From the NCBI GenBank assembly GCA_029263075.1, contig JAJCYE010000040.1:1-38217 (forward strand): 38,217 nt of DNA, read 5' to 3'. Shown piece after piece: positions 1-8,947 of this stretch (within the stretch, counting starts at the first letter, position 1; the number at the start of each line of letters is the position of its first letter). The DNA is from Actinomycetes bacterium. GTDB taxonomy: Bacteria; Actinomycetota; CADDZG01; JAHWKV01. Made by a program: the position numbers and the translations under genes. The notes under the pieces are model-generated. The model was not told where the DNA came from. It did not search any database and worked only from the letters and a program-made list of their open reading frames with translations.

Positions 1-996
<996 letters not shown>

Positions 997-1197
997 GATT
1001 TGAAACTGAACTCGACAAACGCAATTAGTTGTGACCCTACCTTCCACCGGTAAACCGGCAGACGAGGATCAGAACATGCGATTACCGAATTTATATCTAT
1101 TTACAACCCACTCAATCGGGACAGCCCTTACCAGACCGCCCCGAGGAATATCGGGGTTATTCAAAGCAACACTAACTTTGCTTAGGGCACGCTGTTT

Positions 1198-1212
1198 AGT
1201 TCTCAAGGAACA
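1198..1212 (-). promoter_or_regulatory. boxA-like rRNA antitermination element
   Basis: On the minus strand this reads TGTTCCTTGAGAACT. It is the block commonly found shortly upstream of 16S genes in actinobacteria and other Gram-positives, where the Nus factors load to protect the untranslated rRNA transcript from Rho. It lies about 200 nt before the 16S 5' end. Assignment rests on similarity and position only. Confidence 0.6.
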
Positions 1213-1275
1213 TCCGAATGCTAGGAAGGGTCACAACAGACCTGGTCCACTCCGACCTTGGGTCATTTGGGGCGC

Positions 1276-1305
1276 AAAAAACCGCTGGAACAAATCGCCC
1301 AGCGG
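1276..1305 (-). terminator. Intrinsic terminator inside the rRNA leader
   Basis: On the minus strand the 7-bp stem CCGCTGG/CCAGCGG (1305-1299 with 1288-1282) closes a 10-nt loop and is followed directly by six T residues (1281-1276). This is a textbook Rho-independent terminator pointing toward 16S. No minus-strand gene ends just upstream, so it sits between the putative rRNA promoter and the boxA-like element, which is unusual. Confidence 0.7.
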
Positions 1306-1380
1306 CATCATCGGTCCTGACTTCAATTACTTAGGATCGAATCTGGTGTTTGGCGTCCTCCTGTGAAGCTTTCAAGCATC

Positions 1381-1429
1381 CCGGCCTTACCGTTCCGAGC
1401 GTTTCGCTCGTTCAGGCGCTTTAGGCCGG
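1381..1429 (-). other. Hairpin at the 5' end of the rRNA leader transcript
   Basis: Outer arms CCGGCCT (1381-1387) and AGGCCGG (1423-1429) enclose an inner hairpin CGAGCG/CGCTCG (1396-1401 and 1405-1410) with a 3-nt loop. If the promoter at 1436-1464 is used, the RNA would begin at or just before the outer arm, so the 5' end would be sealed in this structure. The function is unknown. Confidence 0.5.
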
Positions 1430-1435
1430 AGGTTC

Positions 1436-1464
1436 AATGTACACCCGCTCACCGACCCCGTCAA
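1436..1464 (-). promoter_or_regulatory. Probable sigma-70-type rRNA promoter
   Basis: On the minus strand TTGACG (1464-1459, five of six consensus bases) and TACATT (1441-1436, four of six) are separated by exactly 17 bp. It faces 16S and would start RNA near 1429. No competing promoter of similar quality was seen closer to 16S. Between this and the mhqO start at 1598 I see no other recognisable feature. Confidence 0.55.
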
Positions 1465-1597
1465 ACCATCCGTTGAGGCGTTGGCCTCGTTACCGGAGTG
1501 AATCCGCCGGGGTAACTCCGTGGCGGGCAATACACTGGGATTACCGTACTACAGATCCGGTAACACCGGGTTTATCGCTTAACAATCGAGGAGTTGT

Positions 1598-2587
1598 ATG
1601 GCACTTAAGGGCATCCATCACATCACCGCGATCACCGGAGACGCCCCCGGCAACGTGGACTTCTACGTTCGAGTCCTCGGCCTCAGGATGGTCAAAAAGA
1701 CAGTCAACTTCGACGCTCCGGACGTCTATCACCTTTACTTCGCCGACGAATCAGGCAACCCCGGGAGCATCCTCACCTTCTTCGAATTCCCGGGCGCCCT
1801 GCGGGGACGCCACGGCTCGGGGATGATCCACACCGTTCAGTGGGGGGTGGCTTCGGCCCAAGCCCTGGACTTCTGGGAGGAACGCCTGATCGGCAATGGC
1901 ATCGACACCGCCCGCCTTCCCGACCGCCTCCGTTTCGAGGATCCAGAGGGCTTGGGTATCGAACTGGTGATGGATCCTCCGGGCGAACCCGGGCTCACCG
2001 CCTCCTGGAGCGAGGTGCCGGCCGAGTTCGCTCTGACCGGGTTCGCCGGGGTCCGGGCCTACGGGCGGGCAGCCACGGAACGGGGCCACGCCCGGGTTGA
2101 CGGCGACGGGCACCGATCGGACAGCGACCACGTCCTGACCCGGGTGCTCGATTTCGAACCCGTCTCCGGGGATCGCCCCACCTACCGCCTCACCTCCGGC
2201 GTCCGCCGGGCCGGGTATAGCTACGACGACCCGCCCGCCCAACCGGGCCGGCAGGGCGCGGGGTCGGTGCACCACATCGCCTGGGCGTGCGAGCCCGACG
2301 ACCAGCCGGGGTGGCGGGACCGGATTTCTGGAGCCCGCCTTCACCCCACGCCGATCATCGACCGGCAGTACTTCCACTCGATCTACTTCAGGGAGCCGAG
2401 CGGAGTCCTGTTCGAGATCGCGACCATCGGTCCGGGTTTTGCCATAGATGAGCCGGCGGCACACCTTGGGGAGTCGTTGCAGCTTCCGCCTCAGCACGAA
2501 CACCTCCGGGAGCGGCTGGAGCAGCGCCTGACTCCCCTCACCAACCCCCGCCTACCCGCTACGGCCGCTACGGACTCGATCTCATGA
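1598..2587 (+). CDS. mhqO: Ring-cleaving dioxygenase, VOC superfamily (MhqO/LinE/PcpA-like)
   Basis: A 329-residue protein with two vicinal-oxygen-chelate halves. It opens with MALKGIHHITA, typical of the MhqO/PcpA group, whose members use a metal (usually Fe2+) to open hydroquinone or catechol rings. Likely metal ligands are a His at 7-8, a His at 225-226 (SVHHIAW) and Glu273 (GVLFEIAT). The middle segment at about 155-180 is rather divergent, but the frame stays open and homology resumes at LTRVLDFEPVSGD. A GAGGAG ribosome site precedes the ATG. The stop overlaps the start of the next gene by 4 bp (ATGA), so the two are probably co-translated. By analogy with Bacillus mhqO-mhqD, the role is likely detoxification of quinones or aromatics. 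The exact substrate cannot be read from sequence. Confidence 0.88.
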   Translation: MALKGIHHITAITGDAPGNVDFYVRVLGLRMVKKTVNFDAPDVYHLYFADESGNPGSILTFFEFPGALRGRHGSGMIHTVQWGVASAQALDFWEERLIGNGIDTARLPDRLRFEDPEGLGIELVMDPPGEPGLTASWSEVPAEFALTGFAGVRAYGRAATERGHARVDGDGHRSDSDHVLTRVLDFEPVSGDRPTYRLTSGVRRAGYSYDDPPAQPGRQGAGSVHHIAWACEPDDQPGWRDRISGARLHPTPIIDRQYFHSIYFREPSGVLFEIATIGPGFAIDEPAAHLGESLQLPPQHEHLRERLEQRLTPLTNPRLPATAATDSIS

Positions 2588-3201
2588 ACGAGGAATTGGG
2601 CTTCACCCACCGGTTCGTAGCCGGATCGGACCCGACCACGTTGCTATTGCTCCACGGCACCGGGGGGAACGAGAAGGATCTGCTCGGGTTGGGCAAAGCC
2701 CTGGCCCCGGAAGCCAACCTTTTGAGCCCACGGGGAAAAGTGCTGGAAAACGGCATGCCCCGGTTCTTCCGCCGCCTGGCGATGGGGGTTTTCGACGTCC
2801 CGGATTTGATGGAACAGACACACGCGCTGGCACAATTCGTTAAAGAAGCCACGACCGCTTACAACCTGGACCCGGCGAAGATCGTTGCGCTCGGCTACTC
2901 GAACGGCGCCAACATCGCTGCCAGTTTGTTGCTACTCCACCCCGAAATCCTGGCAGGCGCCGCCCTGCTGCACGCCATGCCGCCCTTCTACCCGGACGAG
3001 TTGCCGGACCTGGACGACAAACCCATCCTGCTGACCGCCGGGCGTAACGACTCCATGGTGCCGGGCGATCAGGCCGAACTGTTGGGTGAGCTGTACCGGA
3101 GGTCGGGCGCGGAAGTTTCGGTGGTCTGGTTCCCGGGAGGGCATGAGCTCACCACGCAGGAGATCCAGGTGGTCAAGGACTGGCTGGACCAGTCCCCTTA
3201 G
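2584..3201 (+). CDS. mhqD: Alpha/beta-hydrolase, carboxylesterase/phospholipase family (MhqD-like)
   Basis: A 205-residue single-domain alpha/beta hydrolase. The oxyanion motif HGTGGNE lies at 24-30. The nucleophile elbow is GYSNG, with Ser106. Asp156 in GRNDSMV and His187 in GGHEL complete the triad. It has no signal peptide and is presumably cytosolic. Length and motifs match the MhqD/YodD-type esterases that in Bacillus are induced with ring-cleaving dioxygenases by quinone stress. The ATG overlaps the mhqO stop, which supports a shared role, perhaps hydrolysis of a ring-cleavage or conjugated product. The substrate is inferred, not seen. Confidence 0.85.
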   Translation: MNEELGFTHRFVAGSDPTTLLLLHGTGGNEKDLLGLGKALAPEANLLSPRGKVLENGMPRFFRRLAMGVFDVPDLMEQTHALAQFVKEATTAYNLDPAKIVALGYSNGANIAASLLLLHPEILAGAALLHAMPPFYPDELPDLDDKPILLTAGRNDSMVPGDQAELLGELYRRSGAEVSVVWFPGGHELTTQEIQVVKDWLDQSP

Positions 3202-3205
3202 GCCC

Positions 3206-3270
3206 GCACCGGTATACAGAACCCAGGCTAAAGGCATCCCGAATACGGGAATTCAACACAATACCGGTGC
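3206..3270. repeat. Inverted repeat between convergent genes
   Basis: GCACCGGTAT (3206-3215) and ATACCGGTGC (3261-3270) form a perfect 10-bp inverted repeat around 45 nt, which itself contains a small CCCG/CGGG hairpin (3238-3249). It sits between the mhqD stop and the patB-like stop, where a bidirectional terminator is expected. There is no T-tract, so termination is a guess. Confidence 0.45.
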
Positions 3271-3291
3271 ATAAACATGCGCCGGTACGAT

Positions 3292-4458
3292 CTATCCGAC
3301 CCGCGCCCGGGTTACAGCCGCCGCCATCCGCTCAACTATCTCCGTGACAATCGCCCCGGACGTAGCGAAGTTGAAGCGGACAAAACCTTCACCTTGGGTG
3401 CCGAACATCGGCCCGGCGCTGAAGGCAACCCCGGCTTCCTTCAGGAAGAAGGTGTGGGGATCGGGCTTGAGGTTCAGGGCCCGGCAGTCCAGCCAACCCA
3501 GATAGGTGGCCTCGGGCACCGAGTAGACCACCTCGGGCAGATGGAGCTTGAGAAGCTCGTCCAGGAGGCGCCGGTTGGCGTCCAGGTACTCGATCACCCG
3601 GGCGATCCAGGGGCCGCCCCGGTTGAAGGCCGCTTCGGTGGCCTCGATGCCGACGATGCTGGCACCCCCCGTTGCGAAGTGACCCAGGGCCTTGAGCGCG
3701 GCCGTCATCTCAGGCGACCCTGAAACGGCAAAGCCGCACTTCAGGCCGCCGAAATTCCAGGCCTTCGACGCCGCGGTCACCGTAAGAGTGCGGGCGGCAA
3801 CCTCGTCGCCCAGCATGGCGAACACGTTGTGGGAGGCACCCGGCAAGGTCAGCGGCGAGTGGACTTCGTCGGCAATCACCGATACGTCGTGGCGGATGGC
3901 AAGCTCGGCGATGGCCTCCAACTCCGAGCGGGCGAACGACCGGCCCGTGGGGTTGTGGGGGTTACACAGAATCAACACCCTGGCATCCGCCATGGCGGAG
4001 TCCAGCCCCTCGAAGTCGATCTCGTAGCGGCCACCCCGAAACACCATGGGATTCTCCAAAATCGCCCGGCCCTTCTCCTTGATGGCACCGAAGAACGGTG
4101 GGTAAACCGGCGGTTGGATGACCACCCCGTCCCCGGGGCGGGAAAGGATCTCGATCCCCACAGAAAGCCCCCGAACCACATCCGGCAGGATCGTCACCGC
4201 CGACGGATCCACCTTCCAGCCGCAGGTGCGGTCGGCCCAACCGGCGACGGTGTCCCCGAAGCCGTTGTGCTCGATGGATGCGGGATAGCCGAAGTCGCTC
4301 CGGTTGGCCACCGCGATCACCGCCTCCCGCACCGGGGCGGCCACCGGGAAATCCATCTCCGCAACCCATGCGGGGATGACCTCGGGTCCGTAGTGGCTCC
4401 ACTTGGCGCTGTGCAGTTCGTGCAAGCGGCCAAGATCGAGGTCGTCGAAGTCGCTCAC
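3292..4458 (-). CDS. patB: MalY/PatB-type PLP aminotransferase or cystathionine beta-lyase
   Basis: A 388-residue fold-type I PLP enzyme. Visible features are CNPHNPTG at 165-172, Asp197 in ADEVH for the pyridine nitrogen, and the Schiff-base lysine K232 in TAASKAWNFGG. The SKAWN context and the N-terminal AEMDFP are characteristic of the MalY/PatB branch, whose members cleave cystathionine and other C-S bonds to a thiol, pyruvate and ammonia, and sometimes act as aminotransferases. It starts with GTG, whose GTGA overlaps the tyrS stop, so it is the last gene of the polX-mpg-tyrS run. The substrate is not determinable; methionine biosynthesis or sulfur salvage is likely. Confidence 0.85.
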   Translation of the reverse strand: MSDFDDLDLGRLHELHSAKWSHYGPEVIPAWVAEMDFPVAAPVREAVIAVANRSDFGYPASIEHNGFGDTVAGWADRTCGWKVDPSAVTILPDVVRGLSVGIEILSRPGDGVVIQPPVYPPFFGAIKEKGRAILENPMVFRGGRYEIDFEGLDSAMADARVLILCNPHNPTGRSFARSELEAIAELAIRHDVSVIADEVHSPLTLPGASHNVFAMLGDEVAARTLTVTAASKAWNFGGLKCGFAVSGSPEMTAALKALGHFATGGASIVGIEATEAAFNRGGPWIARVIEYLDANRRLLDELLKLHLPEVVYSVPEATYLGWLDCRALNLKPDPHTFFLKEAGVAFSAGPMFGTQGEGFVRFNFATSGAIVTEIVERMAAAVTRARVG

Positions 4459-5735
4459 CCGAAGTTCACCAGGTGATGATTTTTCTTCCCCCGCCGCAGC
4501 ACCAGGTAACGGCCGTGCAGCAGGTCGCCCTCCCCCACCGTCCGCTCAATGTCGGTCTGTTTGGTGTTGTTGATATAGACGCCGCCGCCCCCAATGAACT
4601 CCCGCGCGGTCTTGCGAGAGGTAGCCAGGCCGGCCCCGATAAGCAGGTCGATAAGAGAGGTTCCCGAGCGCAGGATGGTTTGCGGCAAGGTGGACGAAGG
4701 AGCATCGGCCAGGACGTCGAGCAGTTCGCCCTCCTCGAGTTCGGCGATGTCGGACCCGAACAGCGCCTTGGATGCGCGCTCGGCGCGGGCCGCCTCCCCG
4801 GCGCCGTGGACCAGCGTGGTCACCTCCCGCGCCAGGACCTTTTGGGCCTCGCGCCGCTGCGGTTCCTCCCGCGCCCGCGCCTCCAGTTCCACGATCTCGG
4901 TCCTCGATAGGAACGTGAAGAACCTCAAGAATTGCCCGACCCGCGTGTCCTCAACGTTGATGAAGTGCTGGTAGAAGCGGTAGGGGGTGGTTTTGGTCGG
5001 GTCGAGCCAGACGTTGCCGCTAACGCTTTTGCCCATCTTGGCCCCGCCGAGACCCTTGATAAGAGGAGAGGTAAGCCCGAAGGCCTCGCCCCCGGTGACC
5101 TTACGGATCAGCTCTATCCCATAGGTGATGTTGCCCCACTGATCGCTCCCGCCGATCTGCAGCCGGCAATTCAACTCCCGGTAAAGATGCAGGAAGTCGT
5201 ACGACTGCAGCAGCATGTAGGTGAACTCGGTGAACGAGATGCCCTGTTCCCGGTTCTGAAGCCGATTCCGGACCGAATCCCGCGCAACCATCTGGTTCAC
5301 GCTGAAGTGTTTTCCGATATCCCTGAGGAAGTCGGTGAGGGTAAGTGCCCTCAGCCAATCGGCGTTGTTGACCATCGTTGCCTGCGCCGGACCGGGGGTG
5401 AAGTCGACGATCTTTTCCGCCTGGGTTCTGATCGCCGCGATGTTTTGTTCCAGCACGTCCGGTTCCAGCAGGGTGCGTTCCGACTCCCGCCCGCTCGGGT
5501 CACCGATCAGGCCGGTCCCTCCCCCCATGACCGCGATGGGCCGGTGGCCGGCCATCTGCATACGCCGAAGACCAAGCAACTGGATCAGGCCGCCCAGATG
5601 CAGGCTGTCGGCGGTCGGGTCAAAACCGCAGTAGAGAGAGAACTGCTCTTCCGTCAATAGTTTGCCGAGCTCGGGGTCGGTGGCCTGATGGATGAGGCCC
5701 CGCCACTCCAGTTCGGCGTAGATGTCGTCGGGCAT
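4455..5735 (-). CDS. tyrS: Tyrosyl-tRNA synthetase
   Basis: A 426-residue class I aminoacyl-tRNA synthetase of the bacterial TyrRS type. The HIGH-equivalent HLGG lies at 46-49, in the context CGFDPTADSLHLG. The KMSKS loop appears as KMGKS at 233-237. GGSDQWGN at 195-202 belongs to the tyrosine site. A C-terminal S4 RNA-binding domain covers about 355-426 (TSRKTAREFIGGGGVYIN). Full length with no missing motif. It lies 9 bp after mpg and has no strong Shine-Dalgarno of its own. There is no room upstream for a T-box leader, so control is presumably that of the operon. Confidence 0.97.
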   Translation of the reverse strand: MPDDIYAELEWRGLIHQATDPELGKLLTEEQFSLYCGFDPTADSLHLGGLIQLLGLRRMQMAGHRPIAVMGGGTGLIGDPSGRESERTLLEPDVLEQNIAAIRTQAEKIVDFTPGPAQATMVNNADWLRALTLTDFLRDIGKHFSVNQMVARDSVRNRLQNREQGISFTEFTYMLLQSYDFLHLYRELNCRLQIGGSDQWGNITYGIELIRKVTGGEAFGLTSPLIKGLGGAKMGKSVSGNVWLDPTKTTPYRFYQHFINVEDTRVGQFLRFFTFLSRTEIVELEARAREEPQRREAQKVLAREVTTLVHGAGEAARAERASKALFGSDIAELEEGELLDVLADAPSSTLPQTILRSGTSLIDLLIGAGLATSRKTAREFIGGGGVYINNTKQTDIERTVGEGDLLHGRYLVLRRGKKNHHLVNFG

Positions 5736-5744
5736 TTTTGAAGG

Positions 5745-6368
5745 TTACCCGATGGCTAGCTGCATGCCCGGACCGCCCGTTCCGGGAACCCGGGGGTTCT
5801 TGAGTCCACTGGTCCAGGGTCCCGGTTCGTAGAAGCGCCAGGGTTGGTCGGTAGCGGCGTCGACCCCTATCCGGTAGGAGCGAAGCACCGGACCATCCAG
5901 GTGCCGCTTCGTTCCGACCCAAACGTCGCCCGTTGCCAGATCAGTACCGTTGTCCGCCCGGCTGAGCCCGAAGGCCTGGCACAGCCGGCCCGGACCCTTG
6001 GCCAGCAGGTGGGGATCGTCCAGTCCCCGGCGGGCCGCCATCAGGCCCAAGCCCTCGAGCGGCTCAACCGCCCGCAGCAGGCAGGCTCCGGCGGTGCCGT
6101 CGGACTCACAAACAATGTTGGAACAGTGGTGCATCCCGTAGGTGAAATACACATACAGGATGCCGGGGGGCCCGTACATGATGGAACTGCGAGGCGTGCG
6201 GCGAAAGGCGTGGCTGTTTGGGTCGTCTGTACCACAGTACGCCTCCACCTCGACCAGCCGGCCTGCAACGGTACCGCTCGGGCCGCGGCGGAAGAGTGTG
6301 TGCCCGACCAATGACTCCGCCACCTCGGGGGCGGGGCGTTCGAAGAACGATGCCGGGAGGCGGTTCAA
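5745..6368 (-). CDS. mpg: 3-methyladenine DNA glycosylase (AAG/MPG family)
   Basis: A 207-residue protein matching the alkyladenine glycosylase fold, which removes 3-methyladenine, hypoxanthine and similar bases in base excision repair. The catalytic Glu42 lies in EVEAYCGTDDPNSHA, and YVYFTYGMHHCSN at 72-84 is the family's conserved substrate-pocket block. The start is TTG at 6368, immediately after the polX TAG with no spacer, which implies coupled translation. Two repair enzymes in a row suggest a small repair cassette riding with tyrS. Confidence 0.93.
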   Translation of the reverse strand: MNRLPASFFERPAPEVAESLVGHTLFRRGPSGTVAGRLVEVEAYCGTDDPNSHAFRRTPRSSIMYGPPGILYVYFTYGMHHCSNIVCESDGTAGACLLRAVEPLEGLGLMAARRGLDDPHLLAKGPGRLCQAFGLSRADNGTDLATGDVWVGTKRHLDGPVLRSYRIGVDAATDQPWRFYEPGPWTSGLKNPRVPGTGGPGMQLAIG

Positions 6369-8087
6369 CTATTCCTTGGTAAGCACGTGCCGGAGCCCGT
6401 CGAGCGGCAGAGCGTTGATCGTTTCAGGTTTCGTAACCCATCCCCTCTGGGCCATCCCCACCCCCAGGCGCATCCGGCTGAGGTGGCCGGGGTTGTGCGA
6501 GTCGGTGTTTATTGAGAACTTGAGACCGAACTCCCTGGCCAGGCGGATGTGGTCGTCTTTGAGGTCCAGTCGGGCCGGGTTGGAGTTGATCTCCATAACC
6601 ACCCCGTTGTCCTTGGCCGCGGCGAACACCTCGGTCAGGTCAAACTCCGCTGCCTCGCGAGAGCCGAGCCAGCGCCCGGTCGGGTGGCCGAAGATGTTGA
6701 CGCTCGGGTGCTGCATGGCCTTCACAACGCGGCGGGTCATGGCCTCGGGATCCAGCCCGTACCGGCGGTGGATGCTGGCGATCACCAGATCGACGCTATC
6801 CAGGATCGAGTCGGGCAGGGCAAGTGTGCCCTCCGGGCCGATGTCGACCTCAACGCCCTGCAAAACCGTGATTTTGTCCCCGAACTCCTCGTTCACCGCG
6901 GCGATCTCCCCCGCCTGCAGGAGGATCGTGTCCGGGCTGTGTGATTTCACCCAGGCGTCGAGGTGGTCGGTGATCGCTAGATAGCGCCGGCCCAGGCCCA
7001 TTGCGGTCATGGCCATCTCCCGGACCGTCGTCGAGCCATCGGAGTACCTGGTGTGGGAGTGGAGGTCGCCCAGGATGTCCGCGAGCTGGATCAACTCCGG
7101 CAACTCCCCCTTGAGGGCAAGCTCGACCTCCCCACGGTTCTCCCGCATAGGTGCGGGCGGGGTCGTCATGCCCAAAGCGCCGTAGACATCTTCTTCGCTG
7201 GCACCGGCGACTTTGAGGTTGTCCGACACCCGGAATAGGCCGTACTCGGACAGTTTGTAGCCCTGCTTGACCGCGATCTCCCGGATCCGGACGTTGTGTT
7301 CTTTGGAACCGGAAAAGTACTGCAGGGCGGACCCGAACTCATCCGGCGCAACCACCCGAAGATCCACCTGCAGACCTTCCCGAGTCCTCACTGTGGATTT
7401 GGTGGAACCGCTTGCCGGCACGCCGGCAACCCCCGGGAGCCCGGTGAACAGGCCCATGATGGCAGCCGGATCCGGGCCGGTGGCCAGCAGGTCAAGGTCA
7501 CCGATTGTCTCCTTGCCCCGCCGCAGGCTTCCGCAGTAGGCGACCTCACTCACCAGATCCGACCCGCGCAGCTCCTCAAGGAGGCTCTCCGCGACCGAAA
7601 GAGCCACGTCGATGGGTATCCGTTCCTGCTTACCCTTGAAGCGGCGGAGCGCGGCTGCCAGGTTCTCTTCGGTCTTGCGCCCCAGCCCTTTGATGGCTCT
7701 CAGTCTCTGCTCCTTGATCGCCTTGTCCAGCTCGGCGAGGTTCGAAACGCCCAACTGGTGGTGCAGCAGCAGGGCGGTCTTCGGGCCGAGTCCCGGCAGC
7801 GCCGTCATCTCCCGAATGCCGGGAGGAACGGCTGCGCGGGCCTCCTCCAGCTTAGCCATGGTCCCGGTTTTCATTACTTCCCGGATCTTCGAGGCGGTAG
7901 CTCTACCCACTCCACGGAGCGCCAACAGATCCTCGTCGTCCAGGGTGGACAGGTCCCGGGCCAGCGCGCGGACCTCGTCACCGACGCGCCGGTAGGCAAC
8001 GATTTTAAAGCGGTCGCCACCTGCAATCTGCATGAGATCCGCCAACTCATCGAAGGACTGGGCGACCTCGTCATTCATTCGAGGCAT
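6369..8087 (-). CDS. polX: DNA polymerase/3'-5' exonuclease PolX
   Basis: A 572-residue bacterial PolX. The N-terminal lyase-like region carries helix-hairpin-helix motifs near 55-65 and 95-105 (LRGVGRATASKI, LPGLGPKTA). The family X palm follows with GSLRRGKETIGDLDL at 186-200; the metal-binding aspartates are D197, D199 and D242. The C-terminal PHP domain begins about 340 (GDLHSHTRYSDG) and supplies the Mn-dependent exonuclease/AP-endonuclease activities known for Bacillus and Thermus PolX. The protein does short-gap filling in base excision repair, fitting with mpg next door. The first ATG (8087) or the ATG at 8078 could be used; neither has a clear ribosome site. Confidence 0.95.
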   Translation of the reverse strand: MPRMNDEVAQSFDELADLMQIAGGDRFKIVAYRRVGDEVRALARDLSTLDDEDLLALRGVGRATASKIREVMKTGTMAKLEEARAAVPPGIREMTALPGLGPKTALLLHHQLGVSNLAELDKAIKEQRLRAIKGLGRKTEENLAAALRRFKGKQERIPIDVALSVAESLLEELRGSDLVSEVAYCGSLRRGKETIGDLDLLATGPDPAAIMGLFTGLPGVAGVPASGSTKSTVRTREGLQVDLRVVAPDEFGSALQYFSGSKEHNVRIREIAVKQGYKLSEYGLFRVSDNLKVAGASEEDVYGALGMTTPPAPMRENRGEVELALKGELPELIQLADILGDLHSHTRYSDGSTTVREMAMTAMGLGRRYLAITDHLDAWVKSHSPDTILLQAGEIAAVNEEFGDKITVLQGVEVDIGPEGTLALPDSILDSVDLVIASIHRRYGLDPEAMTRRVVKAMQHPSVNIFGHPTGRWLGSREAAEFDLTEVFAAAKDNGVVMEINSNPARLDLKDDHIRLAREFGLKFSINTDSHNPGHLSRMRLGVGMAQRGWVTKPETINALPLDGLRHVLTKE

Positions 8088-8146
8088 CCAAAGATCTTAG
8101 CCATGGACGGATCGCCCTCCCACTCCTACACTCAAACATCTGTTGT

Positions 8147-8154
8147 AAACGTTT
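8147..8154. promoter_or_regulatory. Possible TetR-type operator core
   Basis: AAACGTTT is a perfect 8-bp palindrome in the 89-bp divergent gap between polX and the TetR gene, flanked by T/G-rich half-repeats (TGTTGT and GTTTGTTT). Its position suits autoregulation and perhaps control of polX. Short and speculative. Confidence 0.3.
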
Positions 8155-8176
8155 GTTTAAGTAACGGAAAAGACGC

Positions 8177-8800
8177 GTGACCGGCACCAAAGAGCGTTTG
8201 GTCGATGCGGCACTGACCACCATCAAAGAGCATGGTTACGGGGGGACAACCGCGCGGGCCATCGCCGGCCGGGCCGGGGTTAACCAGGCGCTCATTTACT
8301 ACCACTTCGGCGATATCAAGAACCTGCTTCTCGCCGCCCTGGACGAAACCAGCGCCAAGCGGATGCTCAGCTACGAATCTCTGCTTGAGAAGACCGAGAC
8401 CATCGACGATCTGGTGCAGCTGGCCAGAGACGCCTACCGGGAAGATCTGGCCGCCGGCCACGTCACCGTGCTCTCCGAATTGATCGCCGGAAGCCTGCAG
8501 CACAAACAATTGGGCCCCGAAGTCCTGAAGCGCCTCCGCCCCTGGATCGATTTCGCCACCCGGTCGATCGAGAAGGTCACCAGGGGCTCAGCGCTAGAGC
8601 AGCTTGTGCCCGCCAGGGACGTGGCGACGGCAATTGTGGGCTTCTACCTCGGCCTCGACCTGTTGCACCAACTCGACCCGGCAGAATCCCCCGCCGAGCG
8701 GTTGTTTGACCACGCCGCCCGATTGACCCCCGCATTGGGCATGTTGATGGCGTTCGGAACCGTTGAGAACGAAACAGAACGACCGCCGGCTTCCACGTGA
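8177..8800 (+). CDS. TetR/AcrR-family transcriptional regulator
   Basis: A 207-residue protein with a standard TetR N-terminal helix-turn-helix. Residues 5-50 read KERLVDAALTTIKEHGYGGTT, then AIAGRAGVNQALIYYHFGDIKNLL, ending in the YYHF recognition-helix signature. The rest is a helical ligand-binding domain that cannot be matched to a ligand. GTG start at 8177. It is transcribed divergently from polX, and no pump or catabolic enzyme follows in the same operon; CAP genes begin 148 bp downstream. The target is therefore unknown, with autoregulation and polX as the nearest candidates. Confidence 0.9.
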   Translation: MTGTKERLVDAALTTIKEHGYGGTTARAIAGRAGVNQALIYYHFGDIKNLLLAALDETSAKRMLSYESLLEKTETIDDLVQLARDAYREDLAAGHVTVLSELIAGSLQHKQLGPEVLKRLRPWIDFATRSIEKVTRGSALEQLVPARDVATAIVGFYLGLDLLHQLDPAESPAERLFDHAARLTPALGMLMAFGTVENETERPPAST

Positions 8801-8888
8801 TGTCCCGACCGCCGGAGTCTGCTGCTTGCGATATCCGGCGGACCTACGAGCGGGATCCCCCAAAAAGCCTTGATCGGGGCACCGGTTC

Positions 8889-8901
8889 CTGCCGATAGGT
8901 A
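8889..8901 (+). repeat. Repeated CTGCCGATAGGTA element, copy 1
   Basis: The 13-mer CTGCCGATAGGTA lies 47 bp before the first CAP gene's TTG start, followed after 14 bp by TAGGGGGCGG. The same 13-mer precedes the second CAP gene with a similar G-rich block after it. Its core GCCGATAG resembles the -10 box of FliA/WhiG-type (sigma-28) promoters (GCCGATAA), but I see no good TAAA-type -35 here. Confidence 0.5.
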
Positions 8902-8947
8902 GCCGCTACATCCGCTAGGGGGCGGACCAGAAGATGGAGGTCCGCGT

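Larger units (their letters stand above)
997..1429 (-). other. rRNA operon leader region
   Basis: This stretch has no convincing gene. Read on the minus strand it lies between a putative promoter and the 16S 5' end. In order it holds a 5' hairpin (1429-1381), an intrinsic terminator (1305-1276), a boxA-like antitermination block (1212-1198), a 6-bp hairpin (1156-1139, arms CCCCGA/TCGGGG) and an AT-rich patch with TATAAA near 1090. I found no tRNA cloverleaf. The short open frames here lack ribosome binding sites and resemble nothing I know. Confidence 0.6.

Noticed and set aside
997-1597. Searched for a tRNA or other small RNA gene upstream of 16S
   Set aside because: No cloverleaf with a TTCGANTC-type T-loop was found; a GGATCGAATCTGGTG segment near 1333 looks T-loop-like but has no acceptor or anticodon arm.
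2040-2150. Possible frameshift in the middle of mhqO
   Set aside because: The segment is divergent, but the other two frames give no family-like sequence and the main frame returns to recognisable homology, so I treat it as natural divergence.
4473-5660. Long plus-strand open frames opposite tyrS, polX, argJ, argC, ribBA and ribD (up to about 400 codons)
   Set aside because: They are shadows produced by high GC in third codon positions; the minus-strand proteins have complete family motifs.
8801-8947. Possible c-di-GMP (GEMM-I) or c-di-AMP riboswitch before CAP copy 1, suggested by CCAAAAAGCC and GATAGGTAGCCGC
   Set aside because: The invariant ACGCAAAGC core and tetraloop-receptor parts of GEMM-I are missing, and the ydaO conserved blocks do not appear. 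The GATAGGTA part is better explained by the repeated CTGCCGATAGGTA element.
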